NCBI GenBank assembly: GCA_020629375.1
Contig: JAHDDK010000026.1
Location: 5,415-49,789 of the forward strand
Direction: 5' to 3'
Length of the DNA stretch: 44,375 nucleotides
Origin: Acidimicrobiales bacterium
Lineage (GTDB): Bacteria > Actinomycetota > Acidimicrobiia > Acidimicrobiales > SHLQ01
A model generated the notes under the pieces. That model did no database searches. It saw only the letters and a program-made list of their open reading frames with translations, and had not been told where the DNA came from. Below are positions 17,112 to 25,645 of this stretch, piece after piece. The first letter of the stretch is position 1. The number at the start of each line of letters is the position of its first letter. The translations under genes and the position numbers were made by a program.

Positions 17112-18145
17112 GCGGTTCGACCGTCGGCCTCGTCGTCATCGGCAGAAACGAGGGGGACCGCTTGCGCGTCTGTCTCGACGCGCTGGCGAAAACCGGCCAT
17201 GTCCTCTGCTACGTCGACAGTGGATCGACCGACGATTCGATCGCCGTCGCCGCCAAACGCGCCACGATCGTCGACGAGCTCGACGCATCGAGGCCATTCA
17301 CCGCGGCGCGGGGCCGCAATCGAGGCTTTGCGCTACTGATCGACGCACATCCCGACCTCGACTACGTGCACGTGTTCGACGGTGACACGGAGATCTCCGA
17401 CGGATGGCTCGAGACCGCGATCGCGCATCTCGACGAGCATCCCGACGTCGGTGCCGTTTGTGGGAGACGCCGCGAGCGTTTCCCCGAGGCCAGCCGGTAC
17501 AACCAGCTCTGCGACATGGAATGGGACACCCCCATCGGCGAGGCCGGAGCGTTCGGCGGCGACGCACTTATTCGTGCCAGTGCGTGGACAGCCGTCGGCG
17601 GCTACGACGAAACGCTGATCGCCGGTGAGGATCCCGAGTTCAGCCACCGCATTCGACAGGCCGGATGGGGCATCCAACGCCTCGACGCCGACATGACGAT
17701 CCACGATGCGAACATCACGACGTTCCGCCAGTGGTTCACGCGGGCTCGCCGAGCTGGCCATGCGTATGCCGAAGGCGCCTCGATGCACGGCGAGCACGGC
17801 CACTACACGCGCGAGGTTCGCTCGATCGGCTTTTGGGCTGGCGCGGTGCCAGCCGCCGCCGCGATCTCCGGCATAGCCGCCCTCAAACAACCAGTTGCGG
17901 CGGTCGGTGTCGGCGTGCTCGCCGGCTACCCCGTTCTGTGGTCGCGCGTCCGAGGACATCGAGTCGCAAGCGGCGATTCGACAGACAAGGCATCGCTCTA
18001 CGCCTCGTCGGTCGTTGTCGGCAAGTTTGCCGAAATGTCCGGAATGATGCTCTGGGCAAAGAACCGGATCACCAAGACCGACTCGACCCTGGTCGAGTAC
18101 AAGCAGGCGGAATCGCCAGCGTCCGAACTCGATCGCGCCGCCTGA
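17108..18145 (+). CDS. family 2 glycosyltransferase with C-terminal membrane segments
   Basis: A 345-residue protein whose ATG overlaps the preceding stop (ATGA), so translation is coupled. The GT-A core has 'VGLVVIGRNEGDRLRVCL', 'YVDSGSTDDS', 'RGRNRGF', the metal motif 'HVFDGDTEI', and 'GGYDETLIAGEDPEFSHRIRQ' with the catalytic ED. About residues 238-282 contain two hydrophobic segments ('GAVPAAAAISGIAAL', 'AAVGVGVLAGYPVLW') that probably anchor it in the membrane. Expected to extend the lipid-linked saccharide. It sits between the two Wzz-like genes. Confidence 0.9.
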   Translation: MSGSTVGLVVIGRNEGDRLRVCLDALAKTGHVLCYVDSGSTDDSIAVAAKRATIVDELDASRPFTAARGRNRGFALLIDAHPDLDYVHVFDGDTEISDGWLETAIAHLDEHPDVGAVCGRRRERFPEASRYNQLCDMEWDTPIGEAGAFGGDALIRASAWTAVGGYDETLIAGEDPEFSHRIRQAGWGIQRLDADMTIHDANITTFRQWFTRARRAGHAYAEGASMHGEHGHYTREVRSIGFWAGAVPAAAAISGIAALKQPVAAVGVGVLAGYPVLWSRVRGHRVASGDSTDKASLYASSVVVGKFAEMSGMMLWAKNRITKTDSTLVEYKQAESPASELDRAA

Positions 18146-18146
18146 G

Positions 18147-19469
18147 ATGGAACTTCAGCAGCTTTGGTGGAGCGCCCGACGGCGGTGGTGGATGATCGCG
18201 GCCGTCGTGGCTGCGTGTGTCGGCGCATCAGCCATGGGCATCGGTGCAGAAGCGGCAACCAACGAGGCTGTCGCGCAGGTCCGCGTCCGAAACGACCTGA
18301 ACTTCTTCGGTTCGAACGTGAAACTCGAACGACAGGCGACCAACGCGATCGAGGAGCTGAACGCCAGATCCGCGCGCGCTGCCGTCGTGGAGGACGTGCT
18401 CGGCGAAGCCGACCCCGCAACGGTCGATTCGATGCGTGCCGCCCGCCGAATCGACGGTGACATCGTCACAGTCCGTGTCCGTCACCGCGATCCCGCTGTC
18501 GCCGCACAAATCGCTAACGCGTGGGCGATGGCCTACGTGGCCGACCGTGCTGATCGTGCCACGACACTCGAAACGACCCTGGCCCAGATCGCCGAGCAGC
18601 GCAGTGAGTCCTTCGCCCGCATTGGCGAAGTCGAAGCGGCCCTCAACGCCGAGCGCAACGCGATCGGCGTCGCAGTCGGTGCCGAACGTGTCGGCTGGTC
18701 CATCGCCGCAGCGATCGCGTCACCTGAACTCGCCACCGAACGGCGAAGCCTGCAGACCGAGATCCGTGTGCTCGACGCCGAGATTGCCCAGGTCCGACGC
18801 GACATCAACTGGTTGAACGAATCCGACATCGTGAGACTCGGTGCGCCGGACGGCTCGGATACCACCATTCCTCCCGCCGGCTTCGCGTTGCCGCAATGGC
18901 TGATCACCGGCCTTGGCCTCGGGCTGATCGTTGCCACGATCGCCCCCAATCGTCTGCTCACCTCCGAGATCGCCACTCGAATGGCTCCGACGAGCCAGAC
19001 GATCGCCCGACGCCGTCGACCGGTCCGACGCGGGGCGGTCGACCCGTCGACGATCGGTGCCGCCATTCTTCGAGAACATGGACGGGGCCAGCGAATCTTT
19101 GGTCTCAAGGCCCGGCACGTCGACACCGGCGCACTCGCCGACTGGCTCGCATATCACGGCCATGAAGTCGGCATCGTCGGCCTGTCCGCAACAGCCGACG
19201 TGCACCACGCCACGGGCGATGGGGTGGTCGTTCCGCTGAGCCGTAGTCAGTTCGAACGACTCGTTCGGCGCGGCGTCGCCAACGACACGAACTCGATCGT
19301 CCTCGCCGATCTCGACGACATTCGGTCGCGAACCGCAAACACCGAGCGCGAGATCGACGTCCTCGCCATCGTCGACGTGGACGCCGGACGGACCAGCGAA
19401 GCCGATGCCGCCCGCGACCTCGAGCTCGCACACCGGGTCGCCGATCGCACGATTGCGTTCGTCGCATGA
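18147..19469 (+). CDS. second Wzz-like membrane protein lacking a P-loop
   Basis: A 440-residue protein with the same layout as the Wzz-like protein 1 kb upstream: helix 1 (about 14-33), an extracytoplasmic region containing a coiled coil (about 135-225), helix 2 (about 251-267) and a cytoplasmic domain (about 290-440). The cytoplasmic part retains the broad pattern of a BY-kinase or ParA-like fold ('HGHEVGIVGLSATAD', 'SIVLADLDDI', 'IDVLAIVDVDAG') but has no Walker A sequence at all. It starts two bases after the preceding gene. I infer a structural, non-enzymatic chain-length or export partner. Confidence 0.75.
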   Translation: MELQQLWWSARRRWWMIAAVVAACVGASAMGIGAEAATNEAVAQVRVRNDLNFFGSNVKLERQATNAIEELNARSARAAVVEDVLGEADPATVDSMRAARRIDGDIVTVRVRHRDPAVAAQIANAWAMAYVADRADRATTLETTLAQIAEQRSESFARIGEVEAALNAERNAIGVAVGAERVGWSIAAAIASPELATERRSLQTEIRVLDAEIAQVRRDINWLNESDIVRLGAPDGSDTTIPPAGFALPQWLITGLGLGLIVATIAPNRLLTSEIATRMAPTSQTIARRRRPVRRGAVDPSTIGAAILREHGRGQRIFGLKARHVDTGALADWLAYHGHEVGIVGLSATADVHHATGDGVVVPLSRSQFERLVRRGVANDTNSIVLADLDDIRSRTANTEREIDVLAIVDVDAGRTSEADAARDLELAHRVADRTIAFVA

Positions 19470-22057
19470 TGCGGCGTCCGAGCGGGGCGCCACGAATACG
19501 GTCCCGGGTTCTTGCCACCTTCCTTGCGGGCGCGTGCATCGCGAGCGCGTGCACAACGACTCCGGCGGAGCCCTCAGCCAGCGAAGTCATCGGGCCGGGT
19601 GCCGTCCCGACCGACACGACGACCACGTCGCTGCCTGAAGAGCTGCCGCTCGTCGACCGCTCTGGCCCCTACACCCTTACGGTCGGCAACGCGGCCGTCG
19701 CCGAGTCCGTCGACTTCGCACTCGACGCCCCAGAGTTCGCGTTCGAGGTCCAAGTTGCGACCGACCCCTCATTCGTCAACGCCGAGTGGCTCCCCATCGA
19801 AACCCTCACCCTCAACACGCCATCGACCGGCGTGCAAGAGCTCTTCGTCCGGTATCGCAACTCGCGCAACGAACCGGTCGGCGACGTGTTCGTATCGGCA
19901 TTCACGCTCCTCGGACCCCTCACTCCGCTGACCGGCGACGACATCGATCCAAGCCGATTCCGGGTCACCCGGGTCGCGCCAGACGTCGTGCAGATCGACG
20001 TCGAGATCGGTGAGGTCGAATCGACCGAAAACGGCCCCACGTTCATCCCCGGACCCGACCTGCGACCCGATCGCTGGACCCTCGGCGACATCGAGCTCCG
20101 AATCGATGACGACACGATCCCCGTCGACGAACTCGCCGTGATCAGCGAACCGACCGGACATGTCGACACCGATCACTTCTCGATGGCGTACCGCCTCCAT
20201 CTCCGCACCGCCGAGCCGCTGCCCGTTGGCATCGCCCACCTCACCCTTGCCGACATCGACGGTGTCCGAGGCGAGATCGACGACCGATCGTGGAGCCCCG
20301 CCGTGCGAGTCAACCAACTCGGCTGGGGAACCACCGACCCCAAAAAGGCGCACGTGTCCGTCTGGACCACGCTGTCCGAACCGATCGCCGTCGATGACCT
20401 CCGAGCCGAAGTGGTCGACGACGACGACACCACCGTGCTCACCGTCGGTGGGGTGGCCTTCGAGCCGGACGATCGCGCCGAGCTCTGGAGAGGCGACCTC
20501 ACCGGAGGACCCACCAGCACCTTCGATCTGAGTGCCGTCCGCCAACCCGGCGCCTACCGGATCTGCGTCGACGGGATCGGGTGCTCCCACCGATTCGAGA
20601 TCACCGACGCCGGTCCATGGGCCCCGACCATGGCCACCGTTTCTCGTGCCCTGTTCCACCAGAGAAGCGGGATCGAACTCGGCCTGCCACACACCGCCTT
20701 CGAACGGCCCCGCTCACACCACCCCGACGACGGATGGGTCGCCATCGACTCGACCCAAACGCTCTACGCCGACGCCAACGGTCGAGGCGAAGGACCGGCG
20801 TTCGTCGACCTCATCGACGGCTCTACCGGTCAACCCGTCCCCGACGCCTGGGGCGGGCACTTCGACGCCGGTGACTGGGATCGGCGCATTCAGCACCTGT
20901 GGATGGCCCGTCGACTCATCGACCTCGTCGACGAGTTCGACAACCTCGCGGCTCTCGACCTCCAGATCCCCGAATCTGGCGACGCCGTTCCCGACCTCCT
21001 CGATGAAGCACTCTGGACCATCGACGCCTACCGACGAATGCAACGCGACGACGGCGCCGTCCGCGGCGGCCTCGAATCCGCCGAACATCCCCTCGACGAC
21101 ACCACATCGTGGACCGACCCCCTCGATCTCTTCGCCTATGCCCCCGACGCCTGGTCGAGCTGGACCTACGCAGCCGTCGCCGCAGACGCCGCAGTCGTCC
21201 TCGACGACTACGACCCCGACCGGGCACAGGACCTCGCCCAATCGGCCATCGCCGCCGGAACCTGGGCCGAGGACGAACTCGCCGCCGGACGCGTCGATCG
21301 CTCGAGCGACGAAGACCTCGACGTCCAGCGAGCCACTGCCGGCATCAGCCTCTACCGACTCACCGAGGACGAACGCTGGCACGATGTGTTCGAGCAGAGC
21401 TCCGAACTGCCGGGCAACACGACACCATTGGCCTGCGTCCTCTCGTCGTCGTGCGAGAGCGCGTGGCGCTACGCGACCCTCCCCGACCACCTCGGCGACG
21501 CCAGCACTCGCCAGAACGCCGTCGATTCGATCGTCTCCGGAGCCGACCGCCTCCTCATGGGAGCCGAAACGACAGCCTTCGGTTGGGTCATGGAATCGCT
21601 CGACGTCGGCATCTTCTATGGACTCGGACCGAGCAACCCACACGGCGTGACGCTCATGCGGGCCTACCTCCTCACCGACGATGACCGATACCGCGATCAA
21701 GTCGTCTCGAACGCGTCCTTCTCCCTCGGCGCAAACCCCACCGGCGCCACCTGGCTCACCGGCGTGGGATTCGACAACCCCGACCGCATCCAAGGCGCCG
21801 ACCAGATCAACGGCGGCATTCCCGTCTGGCCCGGCACCCCGCTGTACGGCGCCTTCACCCCATGGCAACTCCCCGACTGGTACCTCACCTGGTACCTACG
21901 CGAAAGCGAAATGACCCCCGACCCGCTCGCCTGGCCCACCCTCCACAGCTTCGTCGATCTCGGCCTCTTCGCCGGCCAATCCGAATTCACCATCCACCAA
22001 TCCCACGGCGAAGCAATCTGGACCTACGGCGCCCTCGCCGGCACCGCGTCATCATGA
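19466..22057 (+). CDS. glycoside hydrolase family 9 lipoprotein (endoglucanase-like)
   Basis: An 863-residue exported protein. The signal peptide ends in 'FLAGACIASAC' with candidate lipid-modified cysteines at 24 or 29, then a Thr/Pro/Ser-rich spacer. Residues about 60-270 are beta-rich; 275-380 form a CelD-type N-terminal Ig-like domain ('SPAVRVNQLGW'). The GH9 catalytic domain runs from about 385. It holds the catalytic-base motif 'GGHFDAGDWD' (DAGD 467-470), 'SLGANPTGATWLTGVG', and the C-terminal acid region 'SHGEAIWTY' (E849). GH9 enzymes cleave beta-1,4-glucan-type bonds by inversion. Its ATG overlaps the preceding stop, tying it to polysaccharide synthesis. It probably trims, releases or edits the surface polymer. 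Confidence 0.9.
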   Translation: MMRRPSGAPRIRSRVLATFLAGACIASACTTTPAEPSASEVIGPGAVPTDTTTTSLPEELPLVDRSGPYTLTVGNAAVAESVDFALDAPEFAFEVQVATDPSFVNAEWLPIETLTLNTPSTGVQELFVRYRNSRNEPVGDVFVSAFTLLGPLTPLTGDDIDPSRFRVTRVAPDVVQIDVEIGEVESTENGPTFIPGPDLRPDRWTLGDIELRIDDDTIPVDELAVISEPTGHVDTDHFSMAYRLHLRTAEPLPVGIAHLTLADIDGVRGEIDDRSWSPAVRVNQLGWGTTDPKKAHVSVWTTLSEPIAVDDLRAEVVDDDDTTVLTVGGVAFEPDDRAELWRGDLTGGPTSTFDLSAVRQPGAYRICVDGIGCSHRFEITDAGPWAPTMATVSRALFHQRSGIELGLPHTAFERPRSHHPDDGWVAIDSTQTLYADANGRGEGPAFVDLIDGSTGQPVPDAWGGHFDAGDWDRRIQHLWMARRLIDLVDEFDNLAALDLQIPESGDAVPDLLDEALWTIDAYRRMQRDDGAVRGGLESAEHPLDDTTSWTDPLDLFAYAPDAWSSWTYAAVAADAAVVLDDYDPDRAQDLAQSAIAAGTWAEDELAAGRVDRSSDEDLDVQRATAGISLYRLTEDERWHDVFEQSSELPGNTTPLACVLSSSCESAWRYATLPDHLGDASTRQNAVDSIVSGADRLLMGAETTAFGWVMESLDVGIFYGLGPSNPHGVTLMRAYLLTDDDRYRDQVVSNASFSLGANPTGATWLTGVGFDNPDRIQGADQINGGIPVWPGTPLYGAFTPWQLPDWYLTWYLRESEMTPDPLAWPTLHSFVDLGLFAGQSEFTIHQSHGEAIWTYGALAGTASS

Positions 22058-22061
22058 CTCC

Positions 22062-22079
22062 GCCGGCTCGAGAGCCGGC
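22062..22079 (+). terminator. compact hairpin after the GH9 gene
   Basis: GCCGGCTC (22062-22069) and GAGCCGGC (22072-22079) form a perfect 8-bp GC-rich stem with a 2-base loop, starting five bases after the GH9 stop codon. It could end or attenuate transcription before the next block of genes. No T-tract follows. Confidence 0.55.
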
Positions 22080-22137
22080 CCCACATTGCTTCGTTTGAGA
22101 CCTTTCTTCTGGGGTGCTTCGCGCCGATGAGAAACCC

Positions 22138-23454
22138 ATGGTGAATGCCCGAATCCTCGACGAGCCGATCGCCGGTCCCCTCGGGCGGACCGCGGTGTTC
22201 GCGTTCCTCGTCGCCGGCACCCTCGCCAACTTCTCGGCATTCCCGCATACCCCGGCGTTCGACTTCCTCATCTCGCTCGCCCCGATCGGTCTGCTCTTTC
22301 TCGTCCCCGGCGCCACACTTCGCCACGCCATGATCTCGGTGCCCGCTCTGCTGATGGCCGTATGGACCGCCCTCTCGATCAGTTGGACCGCCGACCTCGA
22401 CCGCACAACGTTTCTCGTCCGAGTCGAACTTCCCTACCTCATCGGCTTCATGATCTGCGGCGCGCTGCTCTCCGAAGTCGTCGCCATGCGCGGACTGCTG
22501 TGGATGAGCCGCATCGGCGTGGCGATCAGCGTTCTTGCGACGATCGCCATCCCCTCCACCCGGAGCCAGATCCAAGCAACCGGCGACTTGTTCGAGGGCT
22601 GGCATGCGTTCTTCGGACACAAGAACGACTTCGGCCCGTACCTCGCGTTCGTGTTCGCGATCGTCCTCGTCGTCGACCTGAAACCCGTCACGAAGTACCC
22701 GACTCTGCTCGCGATTGCGATTCTCTCGGTCGGCAGCCAGTCGGTCACCGCCATGACCACCATCTTCGTGATCCTGGCCGTCTATGCCTGGCTTGGCGTC
22801 AACAAACGAGCCGACGATCGCATGCTCGTCGCCGCCGTCGTGGCCAGCCTCGCCCTCGCCATCGCCGGCGCCCTCGGCGTGCGCGCCGGCCTACCGATCT
22901 TCCTCGAAGCGACCGGCAAAGACCCCACGTTCTCCGGACGAACCGACATCTGGTCCGCGGTCGTCGGCGCCATCCGAGAACAACCGACCCTCGGCTACGG
23001 CCGCGGCGGGCTCTTCTTCCAACCCGCCAACGACCGGACCGTGTTGCTCTGGCGCGACATCGGCTTCCGTCCGCCCCACGCCCACAACGGCATCATCGAC
23101 TTGTGGAGCCAACTCGGACTCGTCGGCGTGACCCTCTACTTCTGGCTATTCGTCTCCGCGACTCGGCTCCTGATCGCGAGCTATCGACGCGGCGAACGCT
23201 TCGGATCGTTGGGACTCCTCATCGTCACGTCGATCGCGGTCGCCTCGCTCTCGGAGAACATGTTCGTCGGCCCGTATCTGTCGATCCTGATCTTCTTGCA
23301 GGTCATCGGCCTCCGACTCGACCGCCAAGCCGAACTCTCGGCCATCCGTGAGTCGACGACGCACGACACCACCGAAAACGGAGCCCCGGCGGGCCGCGGA
23401 ACCGACGCAGCTGACGCGGGACCGATGGGCACGCTCGTGGAGCTCCGCACATGA
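22138..23454 (+). CDS. O-antigen ligase/polymerase family membrane protein (Wzy/WaaL-like)
   Basis: A 438-residue integral membrane protein with about 10-12 hydrophobic helices. The family signature is present: 'FFGHKNDFGPYLAF' in the middle, 'FSGRTDIWSAVVGAIREQPTLGYG' (in parts) and 'PPHAHNGIIDLWSQLGLVG' in the large extracytoplasmic loop, where the histidine is functionally important in ligases. Such proteins polymerise lipid-linked repeat units or transfer chains to an acceptor. In a locus with a flippase and co-polymerases, polymerase (Wzy) is likelier. ATG at 22138 is preferred over GTG at 22114; neither has a strong ribosome binding site. Confidence 0.88.
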   Translation: MVNARILDEPIAGPLGRTAVFAFLVAGTLANFSAFPHTPAFDFLISLAPIGLLFLVPGATLRHAMISVPALLMAVWTALSISWTADLDRTTFLVRVELPYLIGFMICGALLSEVVAMRGLLWMSRIGVAISVLATIAIPSTRSQIQATGDLFEGWHAFFGHKNDFGPYLAFVFAIVLVVDLKPVTKYPTLLAIAILSVGSQSVTAMTTIFVILAVYAWLGVNKRADDRMLVAAVVASLALAIAGALGVRAGLPIFLEATGKDPTFSGRTDIWSAVVGAIREQPTLGYGRGGLFFQPANDRTVLLWRDIGFRPPHAHNGIIDLWSQLGLVGVTLYFWLFVSATRLLIASYRRGERFGSLGLLIVTSIAVASLSENMFVGPYLSILIFLQVIGLRLDRQAELSAIRESTTHDTTENGAPAGRGTDAADAGPMGTLVELRT

Positions 23455-24740
23455 GCCGACGCAGCCGCACCCTCTCCTTCGCCAACGACGTTGCATGGTC
23501 GCTCGCCTTCGACGGCACGGCGATGATCGCCAACATCATCACCTTCATCCTTCTCGGAAAGAACCTCGGCGATGACGGCTACGGCGCGTACGTCGGCTTG
23601 TTCGGCATCACCGGCCCGCTGAGCGGCCTCGCCTGGGCCGGCGTCGGCCTCGCCGCCCTGCAGCGCATCCTTCGAGACGAGCACGACCCGGTCGAGGTCG
23701 CTCGACGCATGCTCGGCCAGGGGCTCGCGACCGCGGTCGCCGTGCTTCCGATCGCGCTCGGCCTCGCCGCCCTCACGATCCGCAGCCTGAGCTTCACCGA
23801 CATCCTCTTCATCGTGCTCGCCGAACTCCTCGCGGTGAACGTCGTCATGATCTCGGCGTTCGTGCTCCAAGGCACCGAAGGCATCCCCGCAGCGAGCCGA
23901 CTTCGGATGATGGTCGTCGGACTCCGGCTCTTCGGTGTCCTCGCCTTGTTCTCGATGGACTCGTTGACGATCGGCTGGCTCGGCATCACGAACACGGCTC
24001 TGCTCAGCATGCTCACGTTCTGGGTGATCGTCGTCCGCCTCCCCCGCGCCGGGATCTCCACCCGCCCGGGCAAGCCGACACGCGACGACACATCGATGGC
24101 GCTGAGCTTCTCGATCCCGATGATCGGCTCGAACATCCAGCTCGACGGCGACAAGACCATCCTCAACGCGTATGGCATGGCGGCCGAAGCCGGCGTCTAT
24201 GGCGCGGCGTTCCGCGTGGTGAACATGGCCTTCACCCCGATCCGAGCACTCCAATCCGCTGCGCACAACCGGCTGCTCCCCAAGGGCGACGATGTCGAAG
24301 GGCTCCAGCTACGTCGGACACGGACGTTCGCCCTCATCAATCTTGCGGCGGTGCTCCCCATCTGCGGCGTGTTGTGGTTCGGCGTGGGCCTGTTCGAACC
24401 CCTGATGGGCGAAGACTTCGAAGAATCGGCGCCCATCGCCCGCTGGCTTCTGCTCTTCTTGCCACTGAAGGCCATGAGCACGGTCCCGACGACCGGACTC
24501 CTCGGGCTCGGGCGCACCACGACTCGTGCCAAGGTCAACCTGACCGCTGCTGCACTGAGCGTCGTGCTCTACATCATCCTCATCCCCCAGTTCGGCTGGG
24601 CCGGCGCCGTCGCCGGCACCATCGTCGGCGAATTCGTCCTGCTGCTGCTCGGTGTGCAGCGACTCATCGTTTGGCAGCGCCGAACCGATGAGGAGTTTCG
24701 AGCGAAACGCGATCTCGAGGCCGAACCCGCCTCGACGTGA
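23451..24740 (+). CDS. Wzx-like polysaccharide flippase (MOP superfamily)
   Basis: A 429-residue protein with about 12-14 hydrophobic segments and no large soluble domain. The opening 'FANDVAWSLAFDGTAMIANIITFILLGKNLGDDGYGAYVGL' region (in parts) matches polysaccharide biosynthesis flippases, as does 'LDGDKTILNAYGMAAEAGVYGAAFRV'. It would move lipid-linked repeat units across the membrane. The ATG overlaps the stop of the Wzy-like gene, so the two are translationally coupled. Confidence 0.88.
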   Translation: MSRRSRTLSFANDVAWSLAFDGTAMIANIITFILLGKNLGDDGYGAYVGLFGITGPLSGLAWAGVGLAALQRILRDEHDPVEVARRMLGQGLATAVAVLPIALGLAALTIRSLSFTDILFIVLAELLAVNVVMISAFVLQGTEGIPAASRLRMMVVGLRLFGVLALFSMDSLTIGWLGITNTALLSMLTFWVIVVRLPRAGISTRPGKPTRDDTSMALSFSIPMIGSNIQLDGDKTILNAYGMAAEAGVYGAAFRVVNMAFTPIRALQSAAHNRLLPKGDDVEGLQLRRTRTFALINLAAVLPICGVLWFGVGLFEPLMGEDFEESAPIARWLLLFLPLKAMSTVPTTGLLGLGRTTTRAKVNLTAAALSVVLYIILIPQFGWAGAVAGTIVGEFVLLLLGVQRLIVWQRRTDEEFRAKRDLEAEPAST

Positions 24741-25645
24741 TGGAAAGACCTCCCGTGACCAGATTCCCCGACTTTGTCATCATCGGCGCCATGAAGTGTG
24801 CGACGAGCACCCTTCATGACCAGCTCGCGGCCCAACCCGGATTCGTCATGTCCGACCCGAAAGAGCCGTACTTCTTCTCCGACGACCCGGTCTGGGCGAA
24901 GGGCCTCGACTGGTACACCTCGCTCTTCGCCGATGCCGGTCCCGACGATCTCTGTGGCGAGTCGACGACCCACTACACGAAGCTCCCCACGTACCCGAAG
25001 ACCATCGAGCGCATGGTCGAACACGTCCCGAACGCTCGCTTGATCTACGTGATGCGTCACCCGATCGATCGCCTCGTGTCGCAGTACATCCATCAGTGGA
25101 CCGAACGCGAGATCACCGTGCCCATCGATGAAGCGATCGACGCGCACGAAGAGTTGATTGCGTACAGCCGGTACGCCATGCAACTCGAGCCGTTCTTCGC
25201 GCATTGGGATCCGTCGATGATCCTGCCGGTGTTCTTCGATCGGCTTCGGACACATTCGCAAGCGGAGCTCGATCGTGTGTGCGCGTTTCTCGACTACGAC
25301 GGAAATCCCGAATGGGCCGACCTCGCGTCGAGCAACGTCTCTGCCCAACGCCTACGCAAGAGCCCCCTGCGCGACGCCATCATCGATGCTCCTGGCCTGT
25401 CTCACCTTCGCCGCCTTCTCGTACCCCAAGCGGTCCGTGATCGGGTGAAGAAGGGTTGGCAGATGACCGAACGGCCCGAGCTGTCCGCCGCGAGCGTCGA
25501 GCGGCTCACGGAGCTGTTCGATGACGAACTCCGCACGCTTAGCGCATGGCTCGGCACCGAGTTGACGTGTGCGAACTGGGCCGAGGTGACTCGCGACGAG
25601 GCACTCGAATGGGCGGAGGATGGCTGGTCGAGTCGTGCCGCATGA
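24740..25645 (+). CDS. PAPS-dependent sulfotransferase
   Basis: A 301-residue sulfotransferase of the heparan/carbohydrate type. The 5'-phosphosulfate-binding loop is 'IIGAMKCATSTLHDQL' (K19 contacts the sulfonate) and the 3'-phosphate-binding motif is 'IYVMRHPIDRLVSQY' (R107, S115). It would transfer sulfate from PAPS to a sugar hydroxyl in the cytoplasm. ATG at 24740 shares a base with the flippase stop; GTG at 24737 or 24755 are alternatives, the last having GGAAAG upstream. Its place among glycosyltransferases implies a sulfated polysaccharide. Confidence 0.9.
   Translation: MERPPVTRFPDFVIIGAMKCATSTLHDQLAAQPGFVMSDPKEPYFFSDDPVWAKGLDWYTSLFADAGPDDLCGESTTHYTKLPTYPKTIERMVEHVPNARLIYVMRHPIDRLVSQYIHQWTEREITVPIDEAIDAHEELIAYSRYAMQLEPFFAHWDPSMILPVFFDRLRTHSQAELDRVCAFLDYDGNPEWADLASSNVSAQRLRKSPLRDAIIDAPGLSHLRRLLVPQAVRDRVKKGWQMTERPELSAASVERLTELFDDELRTLSAWLGTELTCANWAEVTRDEALEWAEDGWSSRAA

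Noticed and set aside
20714..21868. Minus-strand frame of 384 codons within the GH9 gene
   Set aside because: Gly/Val/Asp/Glu-rich shadow with no motif; the plus strand encodes the GH9 catalytic domain.
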